The notes: generated by a model not told the origin, from the sequence alone. Positions 34,261 to 46,429 are shown, counted from the first letter of the stretch. The stretch is DNA of 64,000 bases from Opisthorchis felineus (GCA_004794785.1 SJOL01008988.1:1127080-1191079); one strand, 5' to 3'. Translations and numbers: made by a program.

Positions 34261-34466
34261 TCGTTTACCTGAGGGGTCCCAAACAGGAAGAACGCGGCGA
34301 CGCGCTAGCGAATACTGGTTGAAATTAACTGTCTCTACAATATGGTGTCAGAGATGAGGTCGCTGTATAGAAAGCTTAACAGAAATAGAATGGTAGCAGT
34401 ATATCTTGAATTAGCTATCCGGATAGGTCCTTCACTCTAAATCTGACTTCCTGGGTGTTTCCACAG

Positions 34467-34504
34467 GCAACGCTGACGGTGGTAAACCTGAGTCAACGCA
34501 GGAG
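34467..34504 (+). CDS. Candidate micro-exon
   Basis: A very good acceptor (CTGGGTGTTTCCACAG) and donor (GGAG|GTAAGC) enclose 38 bp. One frame gives ATLTVVNLSQRR, which could be the L-x-L-x-Y strand of a CI-MPR repeat. It is too short to judge. Confidence 0.2.
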
Positions 34505-35984
34505 GTAAGCGTTTTGACTGACTCAATGGATTGGCACGTTCGGCATATGTTTGAACTTTCTACGCATGCTAGATGGGGGTATGGACCGAAGCATCCAAGA
34601 CTTCAGTGAAGTCTTCTCTTTAAAATAAGAGCAAAGATGTGAAACGATATGCCATTTTGCCATTCTGGATATGGCCGGTGAACATTATGCAGCAATCGTT
34701 CCACAGAAGGAGCACTTTTCCTCAGGTAACGAAGTACGAGCACTATATGCATGTCACGTTTTTCCTTTAAAAAAAATAGACATGAAACTCATGGAAAAAG
34801 CTATAGCTTCTGAATAAAAAGTGAAAGTAATTTTCATCGACCCATAGATCGATGAAAACCTTAGACAACCCACTATTAGTTTCGAGCTTCTCGGGGACCT
34901 AATAACCAAATCTCCATCGAGTTTTTAAACGCTAGAAATATGGAATTTTGTCGGCAGTCCTTGAGACACCTGAGGTTGTAAGGTTCTGATTTCATTCAGT
35001 TAGACAGGGAAAATGTTTTTTACAGCTCAGGAATCCGTTGAGTCCCATGTAAAAAATTTGCCATCGTGTATGTACTCTCAAGGACCTTCCGTTTTCATCA
35101 CAACAACTTAACCTGATAAGAGATTCATGAACGTTTTGGAGCTACAAACTTCTTGACATTTCTTCCGTATTAAATCCCCCAAATCCATCGTACCAGGGTT
35201 AAAAAAAACAGGGTGAGTGTTTGCTCGGAACACCTCATGTGGAGGAACCCAGTCGCACTTAATGAATAAGGCGTTTCCAATTTTTCTGAAACCCTGCATT
35301 GATTGTCGCGGAATGAATGGCGTACTCTCCATTATCCTACCTTAATTTTGTGAGACAACGTCATCTACCTCAAATGTCTGATTTTTACTCGAAATTGCTA
35401 CTCCAAGTAAAATGGGAATAAACAATTTTGTTTTACCGAGCTGCGGTTCATTCAGAACAGAGCTTCCATTATGCGGTAAAAAAAAACCCTAAGTGCAAAC
35501 TCAGACCTCGTTCCTGACGAGCAGTGCACTTCCGGAGGGTATCGCCCTGATAGACATATTGTTCGACAGCAACGTTACACGTTTTATGGGTTTGCATATC
35601 GTAGCTACATGTCTGTCATCCGCAAATTATCCCGAACTTCCTGAGCAGAGAAAAATAGACATTATCACTCAGCTTGATCGGAAGATGTAGAAAACTACTG
35701 CTAAGGAAGAGGACAGACGACATAATCGGATTCTAAAATCTCTAAAATGCACACAATGAGAAGAACGAAATGGCTATTTTCAATGGATGGTTGCTATGCT
35801 ACTCAGAGGAAGAAACAGCCTGAGAATGTCGCCGAGTTTTCAACCCGTCGTGGGAGCCCTGAGAAGCGGGCAGAATGTTCAAACCATGAGAGTGGTTGTT
35901 GATAGGCAGCAGCTCAACCCAGACAGAATATTTTATCACAGAGGAGTCCGAAGAATGGGGTGCTTTCTGAAACTATGGTGTTTT

Positions 35985-36085
35985 TTGATGACTGACCAAG
36001 TGGCCGGTAATCAATCAACCGAGCTTGGCAATTAGCTTGAAAGTGTTTTGTCGCCAACCGAGGTGACGTATTCAGTGAGCGGTTA
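35985..36085 (+). repeat. Short dispersed repeat, copy 2 of 3
   Basis: Matches the 5425 and 48590 copies: GAGCTTGGCAATTAGCTTG, TTTTGTCGCCAACCGAGGTG. Confidence 0.45.
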
Positions 36086-36564
36086 GAGGTGGGGCTAGAG
36101 TATTTTCATATCTTGAAAAGAGGGTTTCAAAATCCAAATGATAGATGAGAATCTAGACGCATAGTTGAAAATCCATGGTTATGTTGACTAGGGCACTCGG
36201 CTTAACTTTCATGGAGTGGACTTTCTTCCTTTTTGGGGCCACTATTAGCATTGTACATCTGCTGACGGGCGCATCACTTTGACGACCCCGTTTCTGCGTA
36301 AATGATGAGCCTGGATAAGTACAAAAGAATAACCTTGTAAGAAGTCCATATTTTTGTGATTGTCAGGCCTTATTTTGGAATTTGTTTCAGAAGGCTTCTT
36401 CTTCTTAGTTTTCCAGAAGGAAGCTGGGAAATGCCCCAAATTTAAGGAAATTCGAATGAAGAACTCACTTTCGCATCTTACGCCATGCCATTCAGTCATA
36501 ACTGGCTAGTCAAACGTGTGATTGATCTTCACTAAACCATCTGGTTCCTGTCGATTGATCTGAA

Positions 36565-36740
36565 CCCGAGAGAGCTCAATGCTTAGGACACGAACTTATT
36601 GACCGCAAGGTCCGTGATTCGAACCCAACCCCAGCATCTCGACCGCTTTTTTCTAGACTTGGACAACTTGACAGTATCTCAGCTCTCGGGTTTTCTTCAG
36701 GTTGTACAGCCTCTAAACACGATTATTATTTGTCGACTGA
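36565..36740 (+). mobile_element. tRNA-derived SINE (family S1)
   Basis: GAGAGCTCAATGCTTAGG head, GTCCGTGATTCGAACCC box B, body to TATCTCAGCTCTCGGG, and an ATTATTATTT tail. Confidence 0.75.
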
Positions 36741-36774
36741 AGGATCCACATAGAAGAGGGGTAAAACTGGACTC

Positions 36775-36995
36775 CGTTGGCGTAGACCAGTGTAGTAGTG
36801 GAAAGACACTCGCCTCAGTTGTCAGACCTCCGGAGTACAAACGCCTACAGAGCACGGAGATGCACCGCTGATAAGTTCTAATAAGAACGGGACTAGAGTC
36901 CAGTGGTTCTCTCCTTTAGTGAGGACTCACCAGAACAATTGTACCGGGACAAGAGGAGAGCTTTTTTAAACGAGAATGATGTGAACATTAGTTGA
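36775..36995 (+). mobile_element. tRNA-derived SINE (family S3)
   Basis: GGCGTAGACCAGTGTAGTAGTGG head, CCGGAGTACAAACGC box B and the family body (GATGCACCGCTGATAAG, GACTCACCAGAACAATTG, GGACAAGAGGAGAG). Confidence 0.75.
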
Positions 36996-37124
36996 GAACG
37001 GAGCCCACATCTCTGGTGTTAAATCTGATTGTGAAAATCCATCCGAAAAAAAAATTCATCCCGAAATTGTCGGTAGTATATAGAGATTTGGAAATTTTCA
37101 ATCGAGCTCTTGACCTACAAGTAA

Positions 37125-37200
37125 AGTGAGTCTGTGCCGGAGGCGCGAGAAGCACCGTACAGCTAGTTCATCTCAGTTGACAGTCGTCTATGTGCGGACT
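37125..37200 (-). mobile_element. S2 SINE tail fragment, minus strand
   Basis: The reverse complement matches the S2 3' region (TGTACGGTGCTT...CACAGACTCACTTTAC). It stands inverted just before the plus S2 copy. Confidence 0.5.
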
Positions 37201-37204
37201 AACC

Positions 37205-37380
37205 ACACGGCTGACAAGCCGCTTGTGGCTGAACAGTTTAGTGTTCATATAATAGCCTGAACGTTAGGAGTTCGAATCTCCCTGGATGTTCGTGAGAGAC
37301 ACACTGCCTATTATACCCAGTAAGAATTAAACAGCTGTGCAGTGCTTTTTGGCTTTTTAGCACAGAATGACTTCTCCTAC
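37205..37380 (+). mobile_element. tRNA-derived SINE (family S2)
   Basis: CTTGTGGCTGAACAGTTTAG head, TAGGAGTTCGAATCTCC box B, body with AACAGCTGTGCAGTGC and TTTTTAGCACAGAATGAC. Confidence 0.8.
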
Positions 37381-37697
37381 AAGACGACTGAAAAGTTCAG
37401 AATTATCCAGCAAAGGAAGTAAACCATTCTGAAACACTAATTTTGTGACTTATGCATGGCCAGGAACAGCAAATCTCCTTTCGAGGGAATTCCCAGTACG
37501 AAATGACGATTCTTATTGGTCTTTAGTTAAACATCCTACAGATAGGAATCAGCCTACTGTGAATACTCTACTGCAGTTTTGTTCACAATTGATCTGATCC
37601 AATGAACAAGCAGTTTTAGCAGCCGCTTATCGATCTCTTCTACAAGTGGGTAAGCTGGACACTTTTATTTGCATGGTTTTTTTAAATCTCTTCCCAG

Positions 37698-37724
37698 ACT
37701 GCGGCACCGAAGCGACATGTTCCG
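37698..37724 (+). CDS. Candidate micro-exon of the CI-MPR-like gene (27 bp)
   Basis: A strong acceptor (poly-T, then AAATCTCTTCCCAG) and donor (TCCG|GTAATG) enclose exactly 27 bp reading CGTEATCS. This matches the C-x3-A-x-C signature (compare DCDSAVC at 47667). Its length is a multiple of three, like known flatworm micro-exons. Confidence 0.3.
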
Positions 37725-38939
37725 GTAATGTCGTCTGGATAGGCTGATAAGAAATGCATCAACTCACATGGTAACAACCCAAAAACCTTAACAGGATATC
37801 ATTCACGTGATTAGAGGGGTGTCTGCTTCCGGCTGATCGATCGTAGTAGCTTGATCCGGTTAGTTGAGTTAGACTGTGCCATCCGACTATCCTATTAGGT
37901 CCCGAAGAGAGATGGTACACTCTTCCAGATGTCAGACTAATAAATCAACCACATTATTCATAACCACCCTTTTTCCGACTGATTTCTTCGTCTTTGCGGG
38001 GCAAGTGAACGATGCTGATTGGGTCCCACTGAGATGCGTTGGGCTGTACGATCGACACATTTAAAAATGCACAAAAATGGATAAGCTAAGCACCGGTGGC
38101 TCACGGACTGATAACGTATTTCAAAAATTCGTACTGAGCGTGCTGAAGCATGCAAAACAGAAGTACTAAGCAATATGAGGAAACTGTTAAACAAACCTGA
38201 ACGATTCACTATTGGTTTTATAGCACTTGCGTTTGATTAGTTGAATGTATTCCCTGAAATCCTGAAAACAGTGTCCTGAGACAATCTGTATGGAGCATTT
38301 TCAGTGTCAAGTCAAAAATAGAGGTCTCCATCGAGTCCCACTTCAGGCAAGTGTACGGTGCCAATGGCCTCTAAAATTAAGCCACGATCAAATCGTCAGT
38401 CAGCTGGGGATGGGTTTCTCCGGATTTCAGGATTTCAGCCTAATAAAAAACAAAGGGAATGAAATTCACGTGTTGCATAAAGCGTGGTGTGTGACAGGCC
38501 GTTTCACATGGCTATTGTTATAGAGGACCTTTGCTGGATGGGCTGGATCTCATGTGTGGTTGCTCTCATCCAGACATGTGAGCACCGTATGCAGCTACGC
38601 TCCGTCTGACATTTAATGGGTGTACCAATTCAAACTCCGAGTGAGTTGGCTCCTGACAAAGTAGCGGACTTCAGTTTCGATGATGCGGGTTCGGATCTAA
38701 GTATAGGCATCTCCAAACTGGCTGCCGGAACCCATCTTTCTGCGTCAATATAGACGTAGAAAATACTTTAACCTTGTGTAGAGTGAAAAAACATCAAAGC
38801 CCACTGAATTCTAGTCATTTCTGATGAAAGCAGAGTTTCTACGCCCAAAATCAATGAGGAAGTTTACAAAACTTTCCACATGCCACATAAACTGATTACG
38901 GATGGTTGTGAGATTTGCAAAATTCAAATTCTTATCACT

Positions 38940-39110
38940 TTCGATTGAACAGTCCTGTCCGGGCGTAATTATTCTGGTGAGTCCACATTAAAGGAGCGAA
39001 GCATTGAACTCGTCAGCAGTGCATATCCTTAGGCGTATTGGGCCTTGAACCCCATACATCTGACAAGTGAGGCGAGTGTTTTACCACTAATCCACCAAGT
39101 CTTAACAGGT
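38940..39110 (-). mobile_element. tRNA-derived SINE (family S3), minus strand
   Basis: Reverse complement carries GGATTAGTGGTAAAACACTCG (box A region), TGTATGGGGTTCAAGGCC and the body ending ATAATTACGCCCGGACAGG. Confidence 0.7.
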
Positions 39111-39315
39111 GAACGTGTTCAACCTTGAGCGATATGAATGGTTTAATCGACCCCTCAAACAACTAACTACTCAGTGGTTGTCATGGTTTGGTCGATCGAT
39201 TGACCAGCCAGAATAATTGTGCCAGTTCGGGACGAAGCCTGTTTAAACGAGAGTGTTGTGAGTGCAAACCATTTGAGTCCGGCGCTGATGTGGTTCGACA
39301 GTGTGGCACATTTAG

Positions 39316-39522
39316 TAAAATACATTGTCATTCGAAGATGGGCATCCGTAAACTAACGCCGCTAGATTTAGGGGCCATCGTGGACCACAGTGATTTTTTG
39401 AGTTACGATTTGGTATTTTGGGGAAGTTTGCCCAGATTTTTAGGAGCCTGTCCGGATTTCACAGATTCACCCTGTTCAACTGAGATGGAATGTGGCGATC
39501 ATATGCCGTCTGTTCGCAATCG
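39316..39522 (+). CDS. CI-MPR-like gene, exon (LTPL and GACP...SPC motifs)
   Basis: Acceptor GGCACATTTAG. The frame reads KIHCHSKMGIRKLTPLDLGA, then HSDFLSYDLVFWGSLPRFL and GACPDFTDSPCSTEMECGD. CI-MPR repeats begin C-x-V...D-L-T-P-L, then a Tyr-rich strand with N-x-C-x-x-L, then C-P...A-A-C. All elements appear in the same order here, except that the N-x-C Cys is replaced (VFWGSL). The donor is weak (AATCG|GTTTGA) and the end is approximate. A family S3 SINE fragment lies just upstream (about 39180-39250). Confidence 0.45.
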
Positions 39523-40065
39523 GTTTGATTGATGATGACGGGGACATTGACTTTATCAGCCTTTGTTTTACTGACTGAGAAACCTAGCTCCAGACCTTCC
39601 CGGTTCTATTCTCTTCTCACCAGAATCCGTTTTTCAGTTCTTCTTCTGCTATATCCTTCACACTGTATCGTATATGGGTCACGACGGCAGTGGACAATTC
39701 TGAGGGAGATAGATCCATGAGTCTGATGGGGGAAAAACATTTATCCGGTGATTTGGATAGTTGGTGTCCCCCTGTGCGCCGGATATCGCTACCAGTGGGA
39801 CCGAGATCTGGCTTCAAATCATCATGGTGCCACAAATCTTGGTGAACATAAGCTGGATGAAAAATTGCACCGTCGAGTCTCCGATACTGGTAGCTAAGAG
39901 ACCCAACTGACTGCTACTCAGGTCGAAAAATATATCGAGGTCGATGCCCAACAAAACGGCGATTTCAGTCCTCCTGAGTTCTCTGACGACTCCAAATAAT
40001 CGCCAGACATTTTTTAGCACATATGTGGAAGTGTAAATAAACGAAACCTCCATCTATATATGTAA

Positions 40066-40315
40066 TATACTACTCATAAGGTTGCTAAAAATTCTTCCAG
40101 CCCACGACCTGTTTCGCCCTTCTTGGGGCTCATCAGGTAGGCGTAATCCCCGAGTTTCCGTCAACATTATGATCTACTTGAGACCAAATTGCACGAAATT
40201 ATCGAAATGCACTCATTTGCTGACATCATAAACTAGAGATTCAGCTGGGTTCCAGGTGAGTCTCTCGAAAAACCAAATTTGCTTGCAAATCAGTGTATTT
40301 CGCGAAACCTCCATC
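40066..40315 (-). mobile_element. Hammerhead-bearing repeat element
   Basis: Contains the intact ribozyme, then a spacer and a hairpin module (CTAGAGATTC...GAGTCTCTCG). Imperfect inverted arms flank the hairpin (GAAATGCACTCATTTGC and GCAAATCAGTGTATTTC). The order matches the other family members. Confidence 0.7.
40100..40142 (-). ncRNA. Hammerhead ribozyme, catalytic core intact
   Basis: Read on the minus strand: stem I 5' strand GCCTAC (40142-40137), the invariant CTGATGA (40136-40130), stem II GCCC/GGGC with a CAAGAA loop (40129-40116), GAAA (40115-40112), a two-pair stem III in CAGGTC with the GTC cleavage triplet (cut after 40106), and the stem I 3' strand GTGGGC (40105-40100). GCCTAC and GTGGGC pair over six positions with one G-U wobble. 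Other copies have ACCGGT at stem III, a palindrome, as in dimer-acting minimal hammerheads of Penelope-like elements. All conserved core nucleotides are present, so self-cleavage is plausible. Confidence 0.85.
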
Positions 40316-40319
40316 TCCT

Positions 40320-41770
40320 TTGTTCGCTATAAGTGTCATGCAGATTCATGTGAGGTAACAAATTTCGACCTTGTACAAGTATACCACGTGCATGCATAGA
40401 CGACAGACTTCTGCATGTACCAGCTAGATGAGAACCATAGAATAAACAGATGGACAAGAATTTTGATATGTCGAATCATGCCGCCGACTGAACCGAAATT
40501 CACAAATTTCTCATGGTTGCTTGTGAGAATTTGTACTCACAGTTTGACGCAAGTACCTGTCTCCTATCTGTATGCATTTTAAATAAAATTGTCCTGATCT
40601 GACAAACTCAATGATACTGCGTATCACAGGAGGAATGCTATCACACGATAATAAGGATTTATCCTGAGAAAGATCAAAGACAAACAGACATATTAGTTGG
40701 ACCCGAAATTGGACCGTCTCTTAACAGTTGCCTCTGTACAAGTGCTATACTGGCTATACTTGCCACCCAGACGCAAAGGAAAAACATCCTTTTTGCCTTT
40801 CATTGGTGAAACTTTCGACTGGATTTACGTGCGCACTCATGTCCAGTTGGCGATAGACTTGTGATATGGGTCGCGTTGTGTTCAAGTGGGTATCCGGAGT
40901 ATACATTGCCACCTTCTAGTTTGAAAGAGGTAGAAAATTTAGTTGCTTTTAGGTGTTGTTTGGCCTGATCCCCTGATCACCATATGTACACATTCTGACA
41001 CTGTGTATATCAATTACTGGTTTCTGGATTGTTGTGGATGGTTAATACTGCACATAGCTTGTAACTAGGCCAGTTCTAATAGGTGCACGATTTCCACGCC
41101 ATATCTGGCCCCATAATGTATAACTCAAAAGAAATTGAACAAATGAATGGTACCGAATCGTGCCGGTTCAAAGGTGTCATCCTATTGGAGTCCTATCAGA
41201 CACCTCAGTACTCGTTATTTAGGTGAACGCCTGTTGGAGAACAGACACATCACAAGCCCCATCGACCTTTAGAAAACTTCATAAACAACGAACTTTACTC
41301 CAGGAGCGACCACCTCAGTTTATCCCATCTGGCTGTGCATGCCCAAACAGACTATCATAATTTACCGATACCCAGTTGGCTCTACTTATGTTTGAGAAGA
41401 GCACTAAATTAGGCTTTACGACGTGGTCACTTCTGATCAGTAGTCTCTCCCAATAGTAACCTCGCCTTGGGAAGACTGTATCTGTTGTAGTGAAGGCTTG
41501 TTTTATCACTTTGCATAGATTTGTGTAGGAAAAAACGTGTGTTGCCAGTAAGCTATCATAATATAGAGCGTCATCGATCGTTGAAACACTACAGGCCTAT
41601 TAGAGAGGTTGACGATAGACCGGATCTGTGTGTAGCTCCAGTGTGGCATACTCCCATCATGCATCACACTGTTGTCTAGAGCGGTTGTTTCCGTGCAATC
41701 TCTGATGAGGTTCCATAAGGTTCTAGTCCCTACCTGCTAACGATGGAGTTGTTTTCACCAAAGTGAAAGG
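40320..41770. other. No gene recognised
   Basis: No exon motif or repeat was recognised in either orientation. Confidence 0.35.
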
Positions 41771-41774
41771 GCGG

Positions 41775-41995
41775 AATAATGATAAAATTAGTAATAAATA
41801 GTAGTATTAGTCACCCGTCTGCAACACGTTTCCGACGCCTATCCGTCATGTTACCAGGAGGAAGCATGAGAGCTGAGATGCTGCCAGGTTGCCCAAGCCT
41901 AGATAGGATCAGCCAAGATGCTTTGGCTGGGTTCGAACCACGGACCTTACAGTCAGTAGGTTCGTGCCTTAACCACTTAGATATCTTGAGCTCAA
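41775..41995 (-). mobile_element. tRNA-derived SINE (family S1), minus strand, with AT-rich tail
   Basis: Reverse complement begins GAGCTCAAGATATCTAAGTGG, contains GGTCCGTGGTTCGAACCC (box B) and the body with CTTGGGCAACCTGGCAGC. It ends in a TAATACTACTATTTATTA-type tail. Confidence 0.8.
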
Positions 41996-41999
41996 AAGG

Positions 42000-43540
42000 T
42001 AGAGGTTACAGGCTGGATGACAGTGCGCTGGTTGTGTGTAGGAAGGATTCGGACAGACCCCGGTCTCAACTAGCAACTGAGTGAAAATTACTAAGCTATG
42101 GTTGTTTCAATGGGCAGGTTAATACATGGAGTTCAAAGGTGTGTTGATAGCGTTATTCACGACCTGCGGAAACCCATGAGCGAGTCGCGGTAAAGTATGG
42201 CAAGAGTATAACGCGGTCTGTCTTATCAGAGCCTTTATTGTTTGATACGTGAACGATTAAACTGGTAGAATCGGTGTATTTAAAAACCTCGTCGATAGCT
42301 GATAGAAATTTAGTCTTACAAGGCAACCCATTACAAGTTTCGTCTCAAAAGGATCTTGGAAAATTTTTGGAATAACTTTCAAACAACCCCTTTATTCTGA
42401 CAAGTTCCAAAGCATGGGCTACGTCAAGAAATCTCTGAAATCCGATCAGTCGGAAGAAGTGGGGGAGCAATCAGTAAGTCATCTTTTCGTAAAGGTTTCT
42501 TGGTAGGAATCCATTGGCTGTATACCAAACGAGCAGGTGCGTTTGGTGGTTGTGTGACACGCGGTACAAGGGGGACCGAGCTTAACTCATGCATATAAAG
42601 TGAATTAACCAGAATGAAATGCGTAATGGATCGCTTTTTGGGGCAGCTATCAATAAGCTTGTGAAAATTTCGGGAACAACATCTGACTGCCCTCAAGTAG
42701 TCGAAGTTTTGGCAAAATTTCAGTTTGCACACTTTTATCTATCGTAACTAGTTTTCATTAATTGACCGTTTGCGTGCGAACCATCTTCAGATAGACTAAT
42801 CTCAGTCCATCTGCCAAAACTGTGGTGTTGCGGTCAAGACACACTACCTGCAGTCCCGTCTCATAAAAACTACACTGCGATGAGATAATTTAGGATCAAA
42901 CATGGCGATCTTCAAGTTCCCCGGAAAGGACAGATAATTAGGAAATGGTTGATGTTCCTGTCTGGTCATCTGTGTGAGGCTATAAATATCCTCACATCTA
43001 CCTCGATACACACTCACAAAGACCAGAAAAATCCCGATTACCTATGTTCTGTTTATACACAAACAAAGACGGTTGTCAAAATTCGTGTCCTCAAACTAAT
43101 TTTGGGATAATGGGAAAAAACCTATCGATGTTCGGCACGTTCTTAGCACATCTGCTAGTCCTTTCCCATTTTTGAATGTATTCGGAATAAATCGTTGAAT
43201 TTCAGAGTTATACTGAGACAAATCGTGCTTCGGATGAGAGATACGTGGTTTGCATCGGTCCTGGTCACGATATCTGTGGTCAGTATGCGTCAAGCCTCGA
43301 AGCCGGTTTTATTGTACACACTCTGAAGCAGACCTAAATTCAAGGACAACATCACAGAGGTAGCACGACTCGATTGATAGTGATGTGACTTTAAATTCGA
43401 ACCACGTCAAAGCCACAGAATGATGCGTTATCATCCATCAGCTTACTTCAAAGATTGGTGAAACAGCACGAATGGCCTGACGTCTCTTGTTAATCTGAAC
43501 AAGTCTTCATCAGCTGGACGCCGGACAGACTGGAAATCTC
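42000..43540. other. No gene recognised
   Basis: The minus frame 42424-42732 (102 codons) has no recognised family and no clear splice sites. Confidence 0.3.
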
Positions 43541-43543
43541 TAG

Positions 43544-43639
43544 AATTTTTTGATGCACAAAGTTGCTACGAAAATTCAAACGTGAAATCTAAACTTCTGT
43601 TCAATTGTATGAAGCGACTTCTTGAGCGAGGACACCTTG
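43544..43639 (+). CDS. CI-MPR-like gene, candidate exon (LLFNC motif)
   Basis: Acceptor GGAAATCTCTAG. The frame reads FFDAQSCYENSNVKSKLLFN followed by CMKRLLERG. C-Y-E-N...K-S-x-L-x-F-x-C fits the I-x-F-x-C part of CI-MPR repeats. The donor (CTTG|GTGGAA) is weak and its phase does not fit the next exon, so the 3' border is doubtful. Confidence 0.3.
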
Positions 43640-44404
43640 GTGGAAGACAAAATATCGTTTCTTCTGAGGTTTTAAGAAATTAGAACCCAAGTTCAGCATC
43701 ATACTTATCCGACATGTGGTCTGTGTGACAATGGAAAAAAAGTCAAGAAGGTTTAATTGCTTTTCTAGCTACAAAGAGTGAATGTTTTAAAATAGCAATG
43801 GGGGTAACGATGTGTGTTGTTCACAGCTACGTCTATCCAAAACTTGGTTGCCTCATAGGTCGACTGAGCTGCCGTTGCAGATTACGCTGGATGACTGACA
43901 AATTGGTCAGTATTACCACCTCAGGGCCTCCCAACCGCCTCTGATTGGTATTATACCATGCAATCATATTATTGTGAGCCATTTAGTAAAAACTATTCTA
44001 CTACGGTAGAAAGCGTTCCCTCTGCTAACTAGGGTCTTTCCAAATTAAGCATGCTCCACCCTGGGCTGCTAGGCCAGCAGATTGAAAACCCAACCAAACT
44101 TTTCGGTACACTGTCACGTGTTGCCTAAATTGAAATTATTAGTCATATTCATTAACCCACCACCATTCGCTTCCTACCCAACGTAAAAATCTGCATCTTA
44201 CTTCTGCCTTGCACATCCACATCGATTATTTCAAGACCTCTGACGCTTGGCCTGATACGACTTATCAGACTGCCTGGTCTTTGACTGAGTGCATTCCTCT
44301 GAGGTACAAGAACCATTCGATTGGTCACCCGCTTTCAAAATTTCTACCGAAATACCAATTTTTTTAATCCAATAAACATGTGAACTGATTCACCCACAAT
44401 TTAG

Positions 44405-44567
44405 TGAGGTGGAGCAAATCGTGACTGACCATGCGTCCAAAGAGACCGTCAGCTGGAAGAACAGTGTCGGGTGGGCTTGCAGCTCAACGGAGCCATTTTT
44501 AGAGTCTCTTGTTCTAGTCAGTGGGGCATTCCCAAAGGATTCTAGAGATTGTAATGATAATCCCGCG
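44405..44567 (+). CDS. CI-MPR-like gene, exon (VSWKNSVGWAC)
   Basis: Acceptor CACCCACAATTTAG (an alternative AG 4 bp later gives a phase-0 start) and donor CCCGCG|GTAAAT. Reads EVEQIVTDHASKETVSWKN, then SVGWACSSTEPFLES and KDSRDCNDNPA. The Trp...Ala-Cys closes a CI-MPR repeat and the later Cys would open the next. It ends in phase 0, matching the exon at 47667. Confidence 0.45.
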
Positions 44568-45419
44568 GTAAATTCAGAAATCGCCCTGAAATAAAGAATA
44601 CTTCATATGGGATCTGAGTATCTGATACAGAACTGAAAAGCAGGTGCCAAGTCAATATCCCGGCCCTAACATCAGACTTCTTACTTTTAGGATCCCGTCA
44701 TCGTCCCGGCACCCATGCATATTAGCATACGCAGTGAAGGCTCGTGACAGAAAACAATAGAGCTGTAGCTGAAATATCAAAATGAATTCAGGGCGAGTAG
44801 TTGGGGAAAGGAGGCAGAGAGGTGTTGATAAAGAAGTCCGCGACGGCTCAAGCCACAGTCTGAATTGACCTAACAAAAACACAACACATTTCCGTAGACA
44901 GTGAGATTTGTTGGGACTGAGTTAAATGCTATATGATGTCCTGGGTGATGATGGTGAGCGATTTATCGAAAACCTATGGAAAACTCACCTCAGAAATCGG
45001 TTTACGGGAAGTTGAACGACGATCGGTATGTCTTGAGGAATTCAGAGACAGCAGACACAACCTCCTGCGAGCTGCGCCATCTGGCAAAGTATAGCTTCTT
45101 TTTGGATGCACTCTATTTCAACATTTCGAATATAACGTTGTAAGCAACCGTCAGATTTAACTTTCATCCCGTTTACCTGAAAATTTTGGTGTGATTTTGT
45201 GGATTCATTGGAGGAGGCTTCCGGAATACAACCTTGCGACAATCCGCCCACGAGAGAACTGTCCCAGGTAAACCCCCACACCGCGAAAGGAATGGTCGCA
45301 ATCTCCGTGGTGTCTACGTTCAGCATAAGAATTGGTTGAAATCAAACAATTCATAGACTGCTTGGGTATCCATATCACATTACCTGTAATCTTCACCATC
45401 ATTAGCATCCATATCATAA

Positions 45420-46235
45420 CATCAGTCTTTAACACTGATACTTCACTGCTGTACAACCATGACTTATTTTAAAGCCTTACTATAAAAAAGAATGAAAGTG
45501 AATGTGGAAGGGGCTTAGTGGTAGCCTTCACAATCATTCCGAGGTGCCAACAACCCCGAACACTCAGGCAGGAAATCTGGGTAGAAATTGACGACAACAA
45601 CGCCACTGATATCGCTCAGCAGCTATATCTTGCAGTCTCCAGCCATGTACAGTGGAGATCATGCGGACCCCTTTCAGAAAGATGAGTCTCGCCCACAGAA
45701 CGCATACTTTTTCCAATCTCTTTCATATCCTTCTGACAGGTCAAAGGTTGAGGACCTCCCTGCTTCTGCCACTCTGAAGTGAGCACAAAAACAGCACTCT
45801 TTTCGGCAAACGATGGTTCAGCATTCGCATTAAATGATCCAACCGATGCAGCTTCTAGTGCTGGATATATTCTTCAATGGAAGTACCCCTTAAGCAACCG
45901 AAAACGCGTCTTCCAATTGCCTCGTTATGGATTCGCTGACAACAGTCTACACCACCTGCGGTTCTGAAACAACTGAACACCTGAAGGCTTCTCAGTCCCG
46001 CTACTCGACAGGCTACTCGCAACCATGTAACAAAACACCCCGTACCGTACCATGATACGTAGGTCCCTTGACATTCACGTATATACCACTTTGACGCCAT
46101 AGGTGTCTCCTTCTTAGCAAACGCCATCCGAACCTTGGAGACTCGTGCGTTGACCTCATCTGTCACACTACAATCTGGACTAATTCAACTTTCACGACAC
46201 GCAAGACCTACCATAACTTCGAGTATCTCTCCCTG
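45420..46235 (-). mobile_element. Degenerate LINE 3' half, minus strand
   Basis: Minus-strand fragments in several frames: SVTDEVNARVSKVRMAFAK, CLRGTSIEEYIQH, GHVMR-like and RLPKRVLF-like boxes, TCQEGMKEIGK and SGWGPHDPH-TWLETA. Together they cover the post-RT region to the end of the ORF. The 3' UTR (CAGCAGTGAAGTATCAGTG on the minus strand) and an eroded ATC/GAT tail end near 45395-45430. Confidence 0.75.
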
Positions 46236-46289
46236 AATCTTAAGTAGCTTGTTTAGTGATGCATGTCCAGGACCATGAACCTACACTTG

Positions 46290-46400
46290 TGTAATGTACA
46301 GCCGTTTCGCCATCATTTGGAACCATCAACGGTGCGCATCTCACAGAACTCCATGGTGTCTCCATCGCATGACCTCCCGACTGGTAGTTTGATGGAAGTT
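46290..46400 (-). mobile_element. S2 SINE, minus strand, eroded
   Basis: Reverse complement shows GGAGGTCATGCGATGG, GAGATGCGCACCGTTGATGG and AACGGCTGTACA. It is head to head with the plus copy that follows. Confidence 0.65.
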
Positions 46401-46429
46401 CCATCTGAGAAGTCATCACTTGAGTAGCC

